Source: UBA6059 sp040219045 (GTDB lineage Bacteria; Bacteroidota; Bacteroidia; Cytophagales; Cyclobacteriaceae). From it: a DNA stretch of 64,000 nucleotides. How positions within the stretch are numbered: position 1 is the first letter of the stretch; every line of letters begins with the position of its first letter. Shown here one piece after another: positions 7,803 to 17,355 of the stretch. The stretch is from the NCBI GenBank assembly GCA_965229505.1, contig OZ245881.1:2976001-3040000 (forward strand), given 5' to 3'. The notes under the pieces are model-generated. The model was not told where the DNA came from. It worked only from the letters and a program-made list of their open reading frames with translations, and did not search any database. The position numbers and the translations under genes are program-made.

Positions 7803-9371
7803 TTACTTTTCATTTTGAAACTCCTCATAGACAGATCGCATTAAACGTGCAGCATGATCAATATCAGGTTGTGCCCATTGTTTCACGTTTTTGTAGACAG
7901 GAAAATCGTCATCACAGTCTACTAATGTATAGTTTACCGGATGGGCTAATGGATGATTCATATATTCAGTATTACCTCCATAGTTTGTGGCGACTACTGG
8001 TTTATTCAAGGCTAATGCCTCCAGAATCCCCAGGCCCAGACCCTCTCCTCTGTGCAGTGATACATAACAATTCATTTTGTTCAGGGTGGACATAAACTCG
8101 TTCTTGGTAAGCGACTCCTGCAGGACAATCACCCTATCTGTTAGGTTGAGTTTTTCGATAGCATTGCTAAACTCAATGTACTTGTCATTATGATGAGAGC
8201 TGTTATTGGTCTTATAAATAAATATGACGTTTTCTTCAGAGACAAACTCTCTGTGAAAAGCCTCAAGGCTTGACATTGGATTCTTTCTATTAAAGCTACT
8301 GTGAAAGTCAAAGTTGAAGAAAAAGCAGAATTTACCTTCTAGCTTGTACTTACTTACACTTGCAGGAGTTCCATTGTCAAGTGTCCATTTATTATAAAAG
8401 GGATACCTCACTTTGGTTATTTTAAATTCACGATTGGGAATATTACTTAAAATACCATGAATGAAATCACTGAAGACCAGTACTTCATCAAATTGGTTGA
8501 GAGCTGGTAATGTATCCTCAAATCCAGTTTCGAATTCCCACCAAAATGAGGTGATATTTCTCTTGTTAAGGAAAAGCTCGGGTACAGCATCCCTTGCCTG
8601 CAAGGCCGCATGAACGTCTATTAAGAATAGATTGGTATGGTACTGGAAAGGCTGGTAGTACAGGGAAGTATACCTTGCTTCCTCTACCTGAGATATACTC
8701 GGGTGCTGAGGTACAAAATAGTCAAAGAGAGATATGCTTTCTCCTTGATCTATATGGAAGTCAATAAGCGCCCTGCCTGCCTCTGCTATACCAAATGCAC
8801 CTGATACATGGCTGAAAATATTATAACCGTTTCTATGCGAATTGGGTCGCGAGTGGTACTTCAATAAATTGTACATGAACTCATGATTGGTGGGTGAACC
8901 AACCATATAATCGTCACCTTGATATTTTTTTGAAAGACTGATTCTCAGTTTTCTTGGGGTTTTGTTGAGCCAGCGGGTGGATCGGATTATGCTGGCCGGC
9001 ATTTCCGTCATTGATAATTCAGAGACATTTAATGAAACCAGACATTTTTTAGTTTTTTCGTTGACAATATCAAGGCATACAACAGCGTCGATGACCGGAA
9101 TGGTGACATTAAACCCATTCATATATTTCGTAGCTCCGAGCGCTTCTTGCACGTCAGGACGAGCTGTATTTAGGGGCAGTGATCTCTTACTTTTTTCATC
9201 AAAAAATATGGATAACCGGGGAGTTTTTTCGCCGACGCTATCATGATACCAACCGGAGATAGTAATGAACTGCTGCCTCTCCAATCGAAACAGGAGTTTA
9301 CTGTCCAAATGACATCTCTCAATTCTTTCCTCCTTATTACTTGAGAACCAATTTTTAATTTTCTGAATCAA
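7803..9371 (-). CDS. GT4-type glycosyltransferase, cassette copy 1
   Basis: A 522-residue protein. Residues 1-150 form an N-terminal beta domain of unknown role. The rest is a GT-B glycosyltransferase with the C-terminal nucleotide-sugar half clearly visible (YVSLHRGEGLGLGILEALAL, containing the E-x7-E motif, then ATNYGGNTEYM). The gene overlaps the upstream gmd by 17 bases and begins with TTG, since no ATG lies before the conserved N-terminal region. It is closely similar to the product of 14730-16334 along its whole length. With gmd beside it, a GDP-mannose-derived sugar donor is a reasonable inference. Confidence 0.88.
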   Translation of the reverse strand: MIQKIKNWFSSNKEERIERCHLDSKLLFRLERQQFITISGWYHDSVGEKTPRLSIFFDEKSKRSLPLNTARPDVQEALGATKYMNGFNVTIPVIDAVVCLDIVNEKTKKCLVSLNVSELSMTEMPASIIRSTRWLNKTPRKLRISLSKKYQGDDYMVGSPTNHEFMYNLLKYHSRPNSHRNGYNIFSHVSGAFGIAEAGRALIDFHIDQGESISLFDYFVPQHPSISQVEEARYTSLYYQPFQYHTNLFLIDVHAALQARDAVPELFLNKRNITSFWWEFETGFEDTLPALNQFDEVLVFSDFIHGILSNIPNREFKITKVRYPFYNKWTLDNGTPASVSKYKLEGKFCFFFNFDFHSSFNRKNPMSSLEAFHREFVSEENVIFIYKTNNSSHHNDKYIEFSNAIEKLNLTDRVIVLQESLTKNEFMSTLNKMNCYVSLHRGEGLGLGILEALALNKPVVATNYGGNTEYMNHPLAHPVNYTLVDCDDDFPVYKNVKQWAQPDIDHAARLMRSVYEEFQNEK

Positions 9372-10401
9372 GACCCTGGTTATTTGTAATGGATCTGACC
9401 TTTTGCAATTCGGCCATCATCATGATTTCTACCAACTTATTGAACTTAACTTTGGGATTCCAATCCAGCTCTCTGCTAGCTAAAGAAGAGTCCCCAACTA
9501 GCGCATTTATTTCGGTCGGGCGGTAGAAGGCTGGGTTCACTTTTACTAACAACTGCCCATTGCATAAATTTCTTCCTACCTCGCATTCACACTGTCCTTC
9601 CCAACTGATAGCAATATCTACTAATGCAAAACAAGCCTCTATCCATTCTCTTACAGAATGATTCTCACCCGTTGACAGTACATAGTCTTTGGGTAGCGTG
9701 TTTTGAAGCATCTTCCACATGCCTTCTACATATTCTGGCGCATAACCCCAGTCCCGCTTCACATCAAGTGCGCCAATTTCCAAATGATCCTGAAGCCCCT
9801 CTGATATTCTTGCAACTGATCGTGCTATTTTTTTTGTGACAAATTCCTCTCCTCTCAAAGGAGACTCATGATTAAAAAGAATCCCAGCCACGGCAAAGAT
9901 GTCGTACGATTCTCTATAGTTCACAGTAGCCCAATGCGCGTAGAGCTTTGCAATACCATAAGGACTCCTCGGATGGAACGGTGTGGATTCGTTTTGCGGC
10001 GTTACTTTGGCATGACCAAAAATCTCTGAAGAGGAGGCCTGGTAAAATCGGGTTTCGATGTTAGTCATTCGAATAGCATCCAATATATTATGAACACCCA
10101 AACCTGTAACATTGCCTGTGTGAAGTGGCTCTTCAAATGATTTATAGACAAAACTTTGAGCTGCCAGATTATAGACTTCCGTGGGCTTAAATTTTGATAT
10201 AATGGTTTTAAGTCCAGCGGTATCAAAGAGGTCAATTTCGACTAATTCAATTTCTTTTTCGATTCCTAGATATTGAAGTTTTTCAATCCCACGGTGACCA
10301 TTATGATAGCCGCCAATCACTGTATACCCCTTTGATAAGAGTAGACTGGCCAGGTAGGCACCATCTTGTCCTGTTATTCCAGTTATGAAGGCAGTTTTCA
10401 T
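9355..10401 (-). CDS. gmd: GDP-mannose 4,6-dehydratase, copy 1
   Basis: A 348-residue extended short-chain dehydrogenase. It shows the NADP-binding GITGQDGAYLASLL, the catalytic SSSEIFG and YGIAK (YxxxK) motifs, and the Gmd-typical NHESPLRGEEFVTKKI and RDWGYAPEYVEGMW. It converts GDP-D-mannose to GDP-4-keto-6-deoxymannose, the branch point to GDP-fucose, GDP-rhamnose and related sugars. No GDP-fucose synthase lies in the window, so the final sugar is not known. The stop overlaps the start of the glycosyltransferase, and a second gmd sits at 16327-17355. Confidence 0.95.
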   Translation of the reverse strand: MKTAFITGITGQDGAYLASLLLSKGYTVIGGYHNGHRGIEKLQYLGIEKEIELVEIDLFDTAGLKTIISKFKPTEVYNLAAQSFVYKSFEEPLHTGNVTGLGVHNILDAIRMTNIETRFYQASSSEIFGHAKVTPQNESTPFHPRSPYGIAKLYAHWATVNYRESYDIFAVAGILFNHESPLRGEEFVTKKIARSVARISEGLQDHLEIGALDVKRDWGYAPEYVEGMWKMLQNTLPKDYVLSTGENHSVREWIEACFALVDIAISWEGQCECEVGRNLCNGQLLVKVNPAFYRPTEINALVGDSSLASRELDWNPKVKFNKLVEIMMMAELQKVRSITNNQGLDSEN

Positions 10402-10628
10402 ATATCCGTGGCGAAAGTAGCAAGTTGGGATAGCTACTCAAAGCTCTTTGCATGCTAAGTCCAAATACCTTCGATACTGATTAAATAGGCCTCATGATTT
10501 CATTAAAAACAGTTCGATAATTTATCCAATGGAAGGAGCTGGCGGGGTGGTTATGAATTGATTTTGAATAGCATCTTACTTTAGCCTATCGTCCATGAGT
10601 CATAGCAACCACCTAGCCCAATTCCGGT

Positions 10629-10676
10629 AGGGGAAACCCCCTAAGGGAAAATACGGAAATCCCCTGATGCATCAGG
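10629..10676. promoter_or_regulatory. Palindromes upstream of the LuxR-type regulator
   Basis: The 314-base gap between gmd and the regulator is featureless until about 10622. There follow a CTACCGGAA site on the minus strand (10622-10630), the short hairpin AGGGGAAACCCCCT (about 10629-10642) and the perfect 14-bp palindrome CCTGATGCATCAGG (10663-10676), which ends 39 bases before the regulator start. The position suggests an operator or leader element for the small regulator. This is inferred from symmetry alone. Confidence 0.4.
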
Positions 10677-10715
10677 CAAAGGGTATCAAGACCTTTGGTT
10701 AAAACATCAAAGGCC

Positions 10716-10913
10716 ATGTCTTCAAACCTATCACCCAGAGAAAGAGAAATACTACGACTGATACTCGAGGAGCAGTCCAATGCGAGTATTGCCAGTCAGC
10801 TACGTATCAGCCAGCGCACGGTAGAGACGCATCGCAAAAATATCTATCTCAAAACAGGCACCAACAATATCGTTGGTCTGGTGAAGCATAGCCTGTCACA
10901 AAAACACAAATGA
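10716..10913 (+). CDS. LuxR-type helix-turn-helix mini-regulator
   Basis: A 65-residue protein from the ATG at 10716; a TTG at 10695 would add seven residues. Almost the whole chain is a GerE/LuxR DNA-binding domain: LSPREREILRLILEEQSN, then the turn and recognition helix IASQLRISQRTVETHRKNI. No receiver or ligand-binding domain is encoded upstream in this frame. It is therefore a domain-sized regulator or a remnant of a larger response regulator. Two palindromes precede it. The secreted protein downstream begins 36 bases after the stop, or overlaps it if an earlier start is used. Confidence 0.8.
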   Translation: MSSNLSPREREILRLILEEQSNASIASQLRISQRTVETHRKNIYLKTGTNNIVGLVKHSLSQKHK

Positions 10914-10948
10914 TCATGAAGTATTCACATATCCTAAATCAAAGAACA

Positions 10949-12643
10949 ATGAAAAATGTAACAATTGCGGTAGCTGCATTGGTGCTACTCAGCCTTCAGC
11001 TATCCGCGCAAATTCTGGAAAAGGAGGTCATATTCGACCTGGATAAGAAGGAGGCAGGTACTGCTGCCGTATTGGGGTACCCCAATGATATAGTGGTGGA
11101 TGATGACAAAGGCCAGTTTGAGTTGGTCTATGTCACTAAGTCAAAGAAAAAATATCTTGTTAAGAACAGATTGATCTTTGACTATGACCTAAACCATTTA
11201 GAAACGATCACTGATGAAATCGACGTAGAGGGAGACTATAAGGATGGACCTACCGTTGAGATCGCTCAGACTCATCCGAACTTCAGAGGCGAGCGGATAG
11301 TACAGACCAGTCTTCAGCTGGCTGTAGGGCTTACCAGCAATAAACTGGAGAAAACCGAAATCACCTACACTTATGATTGGCAAAACGCAAAGTATAACGC
11401 TGAGTCAAAGGTGCTCGAAGAGATGAAGACCAAAGATCTACTGGGCAAGCTGACCATGAATCCATATGCCATGCACTACAACGATCCCATGTCAGGTGAT
11501 CTCATCTACATCAGCGGGATATTGACTAAAACATTCTCCACAGAGGGCTATAAAATCCAGCGGGTCACCCCGGATATGGTAAAGACCGAATTGCCTCCTA
11601 TATCTTTCGACTATTATCAAAAGCAGTTTTATGGCGGATGGGTGACGAATCCGGATGGTACCAGCGATTTGATAATGATCTATGCAGCAGCAGGAGGCAA
11701 GGGCGTGTATAAGGCCAAGGTCAACGCCTCACCTGAGGTGAACGACTGGACCTATGTCCGCCTATCTCAAACCGGCGAAATTAAGAACAGGGCCTCCTTT
11801 AAAACGCACGTCAACAACTGGGATATCCTGGGGTCAGTGCAAAAAGATGGTTCGGTATATGTTTATGGTCCAGGTGAGACTAAAGGTGTCAACGAGGATT
11901 TGCAGGGCTACATGGCAATCATCGGTACGGGCAAGCAAGATGCTTTTCAAATACTAAAAGTCACCGGAGATAATGTGGACTTTGTTTCCGGGCCTACGTT
12001 AGACGAGATGAATGCAGTAGCTGCTAAACCAGACGCACAGAAAAAGCTCATCGAGTATGACGGTCGGAAGGTCGAGTTCAGGAATTTCAACTTTTCGTCT
12101 AATGGTGACATATTCGTTAGTGCGCAGGATTGGAGTCTGGACGCCAGATCCACAAAGCCGCTGTACAAGGACTTTTTTCTGTTCCACTTCGCTGCTGATG
12201 GTAGCTTCAAGCGACTCTATGGACTAGAGTCAGTCAAGGATAAGGCCGGTATAGCAGGAGCTATCGATCCATTGACTGATCCAAGATTTTACCCAGATGA
12301 GGGAGAGGTATTCCAGGGTAGTAATGGCTCCATGTACTGGAATATCTATGGTGTGAAGCGCGTGGACAAGTATGTGAGCTCATGGACCTCAGGTGGGTAC
12401 GAGTATACCGAGACGACCTGGATTCCCAGATTGACCGGAGCTATCGCAAAATTCGATGTGGCGAGTGGTACTGTCGAAGACCTGAAGAAGCTGGGTAACG
12501 ATGACTTCACCCTCTACCGCATCCCCTCCATCGGTACACCGTCCATCGCCATAGAAGGTGGTACTAAGCGCATCTACATAGGAAATGGAGGCGAAAAAGG
12601 AAGGCAGATATGGCTGGGTAAGATTGACCCTTCTACACTTTAG
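10949..12643 (+). CDS. Exported hypothetical protein, about 565 residues
   Basis: The ATG at 10949 is chosen because MKNVTIAVAALVLLSLQLSAQ is a complete signal peptide; in-frame ATGs at 10910 and 10916 would place 11-13 extra residues before it. The mature protein is rich in beta-type segments, with no motif that I recognise and no lipobox or visible C-terminal sorting domain. Passages such as GGWVTNPDGTSDLIMIYAAA and FFLFHFAADGSFKRLYGL suggest a beta-propeller-like repeat fold. It follows the LuxR-type mini-regulator closely and may be its target. The function is unknown. Confidence 0.75.
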   Translation: MKNVTIAVAALVLLSLQLSAQILEKEVIFDLDKKEAGTAAVLGYPNDIVVDDDKGQFELVYVTKSKKKYLVKNRLIFDYDLNHLETITDEIDVEGDYKDGPTVEIAQTHPNFRGERIVQTSLQLAVGLTSNKLEKTEITYTYDWQNAKYNAESKVLEEMKTKDLLGKLTMNPYAMHYNDPMSGDLIYISGILTKTFSTEGYKIQRVTPDMVKTELPPISFDYYQKQFYGGWVTNPDGTSDLIMIYAAAGGKGVYKAKVNASPEVNDWTYVRLSQTGEIKNRASFKTHVNNWDILGSVQKDGSVYVYGPGETKGVNEDLQGYMAIIGTGKQDAFQILKVTGDNVDFVSGPTLDEMNAVAAKPDAQKKLIEYDGRKVEFRNFNFSSNGDIFVSAQDWSLDARSTKPLYKDFFLFHFAADGSFKRLYGLESVKDKAGIAGAIDPLTDPRFYPDEGEVFQGSNGSMYWNIYGVKRVDKYVSSWTSGGYEYTETTWIPRLTGAIAKFDVASGTVEDLKKLGNDDFTLYRIPSIGTPSIAIEGGTKRIYIGNGGEKGRQIWLGKIDPSTL

Positions 12644-12666
12644 TACTTACCAGCAGCCAGCAAATG

Positions 12667-12697
12667 AAACCCGGCCGAGTTGGTCGGGTTTATTTTT
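12667..12697 (+). terminator. Intrinsic terminator after the exported protein
   Basis: A 10-bp stem, AAACCCGGCC with GGTCGGGTTT (one G-T pair), closes a GAGTT loop at 12677-12681 and is followed by ATTTTTA. It lies 24 bases after the stop codon. The remaining sequence up to 12972 is A/T-rich and shows no gene, repeat or RNA that I can support. Confidence 0.85.
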
Positions 12698-12972
12698 ATA
12701 GTATCAGGTTCAGAAAAAGGATTGACGTAGTTGGTTAAGAATAGTCAAAGTAGTATTAATAGTGCTAACATTCGAATTGCTAGGACGGGAATCACATCTC
12801 TTTGAATACTACAATGGTCACTAACTTGTTCATTTAAGACATCATTTTCCTTGTTGGAAGTGGGGTCGGTCAAGCACGATTATTTAGACTGGTGAATTAT
12901 TTCTCTATATTGGAATAGTCAGAAAACTAGTCTAACGTATACAAACTGGTAACTAACCTGTCAATCATATTC

Positions 12973-13602
12973 CTAACTTGTTTTTCGTAGTAAAAACCAA
13001 GTTGCATCATCCATAGGAAAATTATAATCTCTGTGATATTGGAATCCGTAATCCACCAATTCTAATTCTGGGTACAAATTCATCAATTCACCAGCAAAAT
13101 CTCGTTTAAAAAGGCGATTTGCATTTCCCCGATAGTCAATTTCGACCGGTTTTGTGCTGTAATATTCTCTAATCATGATGTATCGATTGGAGCATTCATA
13201 GAGTTTAGCATATACCTCAGGCAACTTCTGAGGATTAATGTGAATAAGAACTCCAGCGGTAAAAGTAAGATCATGCATTCCTAAGTCTTTAGAATCGAAA
13301 TCCAATATTGACCCTTCATAAACAGTCGCATCATGTATGCCAGCCTTTAGAACTTGGATGGCTTTTGTATTTAACTCTATTGCGCTGACATCTGTATTAG
13401 GCAGAATGTTTCTTATTGCCTTGAGATTATACCCTATATTGGAACCAAATTCAAGAACTGAATTTATTTTCATAGCTCTAGAGAAAATTTTCGAAAACAA
13501 AGCAGTTCTGCGGGCGATCCCGGTTGGGTTATTATTTCTTTCTACGTAATCATTGCCAAATTCTCCAGCCCAAAACTCTTCCTGTTCTGTTTTAAAATCC
13601 AT
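12973..13602 (-). CDS. SAM-dependent methyltransferase, pseudaminic-acid-locus type
   Basis: A 209-residue class I methyltransferase. The SAM-binding loop is VLEFGSNIGYNLKAI (about residues 48-62), followed by VSAIELNTKAI and the motif-IV-like FTAGVLIHINP. The N terminus (TEQEEFWAGEFGNDYVERN) and C terminus (DDATWFLLRK) match the methylase family found next to pseudaminic acid or similar nonulosonate genes. No pseudaminic acid genes are in this window, so the real substrate is open. It lies between the two GDP-mannose cassettes, with a noncoding A/T-rich gap of nearly 300 bases on each side. Confidence 0.82.
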   Translation of the reverse strand: MDFKTEQEEFWAGEFGNDYVERNNNPTGIARRTALFSKIFSRAMKINSVLEFGSNIGYNLKAIRNILPNTDVSAIELNTKAIQVLKAGIHDATVYEGSILDFDSKDLGMHDLTFTAGVLIHINPQKLPEVYAKLYECSNRYIMIREYYSTKPVEIDYRGNANRLFKRDFAGELMNLYPELELVDYGFQYHRDYNFPMDDATWFLLRKTS

Positions 13603-13898
13603 ACTTATTCTATTTTTTCCCTACTCATCTGGCTTTTCGGAGGTGCCCCGTTTTATTGTGGTTTCTGGTCTCCACTTGATTAAAGTAATTGTCCGACAGC
13701 TGTCAACCTGTCCTAATGCTAAATTTGCAATTTTTAGGCTAGAATTAATTTAATTATTCTTTAAGTTAAGTGGTAGTAGCTATGAATTTATAATTATTTA
13801 CACTCCATCGATCGACTTGAGATATAAAATGTTTTCTGTCTTTTTTGCGGTCGGATCATGCAACAAATAGGTGTTGCCGGCGATCCTTTACTTGATAC

Positions 13899-14465
13899 TT
13901 ATTTCTCTCTCACCCTGGCCGAAAAATCACTGCCTATCCACTGAATACTCTCAAGGATTAGAATATACGTTTTGTCTTCATATTCAAATTCCCATTGCTG
14001 GCCTGGAGCCACATCAATCGGCTTGGAGCGCTTGTTGGAGGTTTTCTTATCCGGAAGCGAAATGAAAGCGGCCCCTGTATTGTCAGAGTTGGCGGAAAGG
14101 ATGGATATAGACGCATGGGTCTTGCTATCCAAAAAAGAATTGCCAAATCGAATGTTCCCCTGGAAATATTCGTACTGGTTAGGGTTGCTATTGACGCCAG
14201 GCGGGGTATTGGTACCATCCGATTCGAAGCGCTCGGGTTGGTTGACTGCTGTGAGGGTGAGGAGGGAGTCTTCCAACAGCCTCACTCTCTGGTTGAGCTG
14301 AAGGTTCGACTGATGCAAGTTGAGTTTCTCGGCATCACTGACCTTCTCAGCCATGTCTTTGCCGATCTCATAGCCACCTCTACCTACCGCCAAAGCCACA
14401 CCCACTGTTGTGATCACCATGACATAGGTTTTACCAATTCCTTTCATGAAAGTTGACTTGCCCAT
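13899..14465 (-). CDS. Hypothetical membrane-anchored protein with coiled coil
   Basis: About 188 residues. The start is set at the ATG at 14465 (MGKSTFMKGIGKTYVMVI); a TTG four codons earlier is less likely. One membrane helix (about residues 12-35) is followed by a short coiled coil (LNLHQSNLQLNQRVRLLEDS), a linker rich in Asn, Pro and Gly, and a small beta domain. The architecture is that of an anchored periplasmic protein. I do not recognise a family. The 264 bases between it and the next gene contain only weak frames. Confidence 0.6.
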   Translation of the reverse strand: MGKSTFMKGIGKTYVMVITTVGVALAVGRGGYEIGKDMAEKVSDAEKLNLHQSNLQLNQRVRLLEDSLLTLTAVNQPERFESDGTNTPPGVNSNPNQYEYFQGNIRFGNSFLDSKTHASISILSANSDNTGAAFISLPDKKTSNKRSKPIDVAPGQQWEFEYEDKTYILILESIQWIGSDFSARVREK

Positions 14466-14729
14466 ATTATTTGGCAATTAAAGATAAATCAGGCCGCATC
14501 TCCAATTTCCTGATCTCAATAATTGATGAGTCCCTTTTGGTTAGATCAATAGAATATGAGTGCGGATTTAACACATACGCTCCAGAATATGAATTCACAG
14601 CAGGAACCCCGGTTCAGGTAAGGTCAAGGACATGGTTTCGGAAAACGCACTGGATGGAGTGGTTGGACTTATGGGACTTAAGGTCAGAATATTGGCATCT
14701 AGAATTGTCAGGCTTCCTGGTATGAACTC

Positions 14730-16334
14730 CTAACCTTGATTAGTCAGTTTAACTTCCATGACATTTTCGTAAATCTCTCTCATAATAATAGAAGCTTGAT
14801 CAATGTTCGGATCAGCCCATTTTTTCACATCTGCATAAAGATGAAAATCATCGACACATGGAACTAGTTTGTAGTTGACAGGGTGAGCCAATGGATGATC
14901 CATGTATTCAGTATTGCCACCATAATTGGTGGCAATGACGGGTATTTCAAGAGCTAATGCTTCCAGAATTCCTAGTCCAAGCCCCTCACCTCTATGAAGG
15001 GAAACATAGCAATCCATGGTATTTAGCAATGACATGAATTCATTCTTTGTCAATGAGTCATCTATTACCAAGACCTTGTTCTGAAGGTTGTATTGATTGA
15101 TCGAATCTAGGAATTCTCCATAGGCATCTCTATGGCGGTCGGCGCTGCTTACTTTATAGACGAACATGGCATTGTCTTGATGTTGAAACTCCTGATAAAA
15201 GGCCTTCAAGCTTGCCAATGGGTTTTTCCTTGCATAGCTACTTGAAAAATCAAAATTGAAGAAAAAAAGAAATTCTCCTTCAAGGTTGTATTGTTTGGCC
15301 AACACTGATTTATCGGACTCAAGACTCCAGTTTTCATAAAAGGGATACGCTATTTTGGTAATAGCGAACTTCCTTCTCTTTGCTTTTGCGAGGATGTTTA
15401 ATATGAACTCACTAAAAACAAACACTTCATCGAATTGATTGAGCACGGGAATGTTTTTTTCAAAACCTGTTTCAAATTCCCACCAAAATGAAGTAACACT
15501 CCTTTTGTTCTCGAAAAGTTCGGGTACTACTTCTTTTATCCTTTGCGCTTCATGAATATCAATAAGAAAAATATTGGTGTCGTAGATAAAAGATTGAAAG
15601 TACAGAGAGATGTATTTCTCTTCTTCCTGCCTGGATATCGAATTATGCCAACTTGCGCAATAGTCGAATAGGGCAATTGGGATATTTTTTTTAATCTGGT
15701 AATCAATAAACGCTCTTCCAGCTTCAGCAACGCCAAACGTGCCCGAAACATAACTGATGATGTTATAACCTTCCTTTTGTTGTGTCGGCCGACAAAAATA
15801 TTTCAAGAGGTCATAAATCATTTGATTGCTGGTATAAGCCCCAACCAGATATCCATCATTTTGGTGCTTTTCCGCTAGCTTGGTGCGTACATCCATCGGT
15901 ATCTTGGCTACCCATGAAATCTCGGATTTTCCGATAGGATCTACTACAGTTTTGATGGGTATATCAGCAATTTTCCTAGAATAGAGTTCTGAATCAGATA
16001 ATTCATTTACCACCACGACTTCAGTAGCAGAGGCTTTCACTAAGAATGAAATCGAAAAACCGTTAGGGTATTGTGTTGAACCATACGTCCTTTGCACATC
16101 GTATCTGCGTATGTTGACTGACAGAGGTTTGTATAATCCGTCATCTACAATTACCGCTAGGCTTGGAGCGACTTTTGATTTGCTAAAGTGGTACCAGCCT
16201 GCTAAAACAATGAGTTGTTCGGTTGACTTTTCAAGACCCTGACACTCTATTCGCTCAATCACGAAATTCTCAATATTTCTTTTTTTTATTCTTAAATAGA
16301 AGCGCCAGAGTTTTAGTTTAACGCTGCTAAACAT
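14730..16334 (-). CDS. GT4-type glycosyltransferase, cassette copy 2
   Basis: A 534-residue paralogue of 7803-9371, collinear from the N-terminal beta domain to the end. It shares YVSLHRGEGLGLGILEALAL with the E-x7-E catalytic motif, ATNYGGNTEYM and SVTSFWWEFETGFE. This copy begins with a normal ATG that overlaps the upstream gmd by 8 bases. N-terminal regions differ more than C-terminal ones, which fits divergence of acceptor choice with a shared donor type. It is probably cytoplasmic and active in surface polysaccharide or glycoprotein synthesis. Confidence 0.88.
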   Translation of the reverse strand: MFSSVKLKLWRFYLRIKKRNIENFVIERIECQGLEKSTEQLIVLAGWYHFSKSKVAPSLAVIVDDGLYKPLSVNIRRYDVQRTYGSTQYPNGFSISFLVKASATEVVVVNELSDSELYSRKIADIPIKTVVDPIGKSEISWVAKIPMDVRTKLAEKHQNDGYLVGAYTSNQMIYDLLKYFCRPTQQKEGYNIISYVSGTFGVAEAGRAFIDYQIKKNIPIALFDYCASWHNSISRQEEEKYISLYFQSFIYDTNIFLIDIHEAQRIKEVVPELFENKRSVTSFWWEFETGFEKNIPVLNQFDEVFVFSEFILNILAKAKRRKFAITKIAYPFYENWSLESDKSVLAKQYNLEGEFLFFFNFDFSSSYARKNPLASLKAFYQEFQHQDNAMFVYKVSSADRHRDAYGEFLDSINQYNLQNKVLVIDDSLTKNEFMSLLNTMDCYVSLHRGEGLGLGILEALALEIPVIATNYGGNTEYMDHPLAHPVNYKLVPCVDDFHLYADVKKWADPNIDQASIIMREIYENVMEVKLTNQG

Positions 16335-17355
16335 AGCTCAGGTTATTGATTCTATTAATTTCCGCTTCCATCATTATTTCTACCAATTTTTGATATTTAA
16401 CACTGGGTTTCCAGTTTATTTCTTGCTTGGCTAATGCCGAGTCACCGACTAAAGCACTGATCTCAGCAGGACGATAGTAAATAGGATTTACTTTGACTAG
16501 CAGTTGGCCAGTTCTTCCATCCAGGCCCTGCTCATTTATTCCCCCCCCTTCCCAGATTAAAGGTATACCCACATATGCGAAAGAGCTTTCAATCCACTCT
16601 CTTACTGAATGAGTCTCTCCGGTCGATAAAACATAATCTTTAGGCACCTCATTTTGAAGCATCTTCCACATTCCTTCCACATACTCAGGGGCGTAACCCC
16701 AATCACGCCTAACATCTAAGGCGCCAATTTCGAGTTGGTGTTGAAGTCCGGCATTGATTCTTGTCACGGAAGTAGTGATTTTCCGTGTGACAAAATCCAC
16801 TCCCCTTAATGGAGATTCATGATTAAAGAGAATCCCCGCTACCGCAAAGAGATTATAAGATTCTCGATAATTTATAGTAGCCCAGTGAGCGTATAACTTG
16901 GCTATCCCGTAAGGACTTCTGGGCTTAAAAGGCGTAGCTTCACTTTGGGGAAAATGCCCCGCGTGACCAAACAACTCAGATGATGATGCTTGATAGTAGC
17001 GAATATCTGGTTTGATGTCGCGGATAGCTTCCAAAAGGTTATGAACACCCAAACCAGTAACATTCCCGGTATGGACGGGTTTTTCAAAAGACTGATGGAC
17101 AAAACTCTGAGCAGCAAGGTTATAGACTTCTGTGGGTTGCGTTCTTGAGATGATGCGCTTGAGACCCACAACATCCAGGAGGTCATTTTGAACAAGTTCA
17201 ATATGATTCTCTATTCCGAGGAGCTTTAGCCTGTACAATGATTCCTCTGAAGGGTCGTGATAACCGCCAACGACTTCATATCCTTTTGAGAGTAGCAATC
17301 TGGCAAGATAAGATCCGTCTTGCCCCGTCACTCCAGTAATATAGGCTTTATTCAA
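16327..17355 (-). CDS. gmd: GDP-mannose 4,6-dehydratase, copy 2
   Basis: A 342-residue paralogue of 9355-10401. It keeps GVTGQDGSYLARLL, SSSELFG, SPYGIAK (YxxxK) and RDWGYAPEYVEGMW, so it should be catalytically intact. It makes GDP-4-keto-6-deoxymannose from GDP-mannose. Together with the overlapping glycosyltransferase it repeats the gene order of the first cassette, 6 kb away. Central differences (an insert around EGGGINEQGLDGRTG) show the copies are old, not a recent duplication or assembly artefact. Confidence 0.94.
   Translation of the reverse strand: MNKAYITGVTGQDGSYLARLLLSKGYEVVGGYHDPSEESLYRLKLLGIENHIELVQNDLLDVVGLKRIISRTQPTEVYNLAAQSFVHQSFEKPVHTGNVTGLGVHNLLEAIRDIKPDIRYYQASSSELFGHAGHFPQSEATPFKPRSPYGIAKLYAHWATINYRESYNLFAVAGILFNHESPLRGVDFVTRKITTSVTRINAGLQHQLEIGALDVRRDWGYAPEYVEGMWKMLQNEVPKDYVLSTGETHSVREWIESSFAYVGIPLIWEGGGINEQGLDGRTGQLLVKVNPIYYRPAEISALVGDSALAKQEINWKPSVKYQKLVEIMMEAEINRINNLSYV

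Noticed and set aside
14453..14725. 90-codon plus-strand frame in the gap before the second glycosyltransferase
   Set aside because: The residue pattern is not convincing and it overlaps the start of the divergent membrane-protein gene; no start signal is evident.
7803..17355. Duplicated gmd cassettes as an assembly duplication
   Set aside because: The paralogues differ at many residues and in small insertions, and one starts with TTG, the other with ATG.
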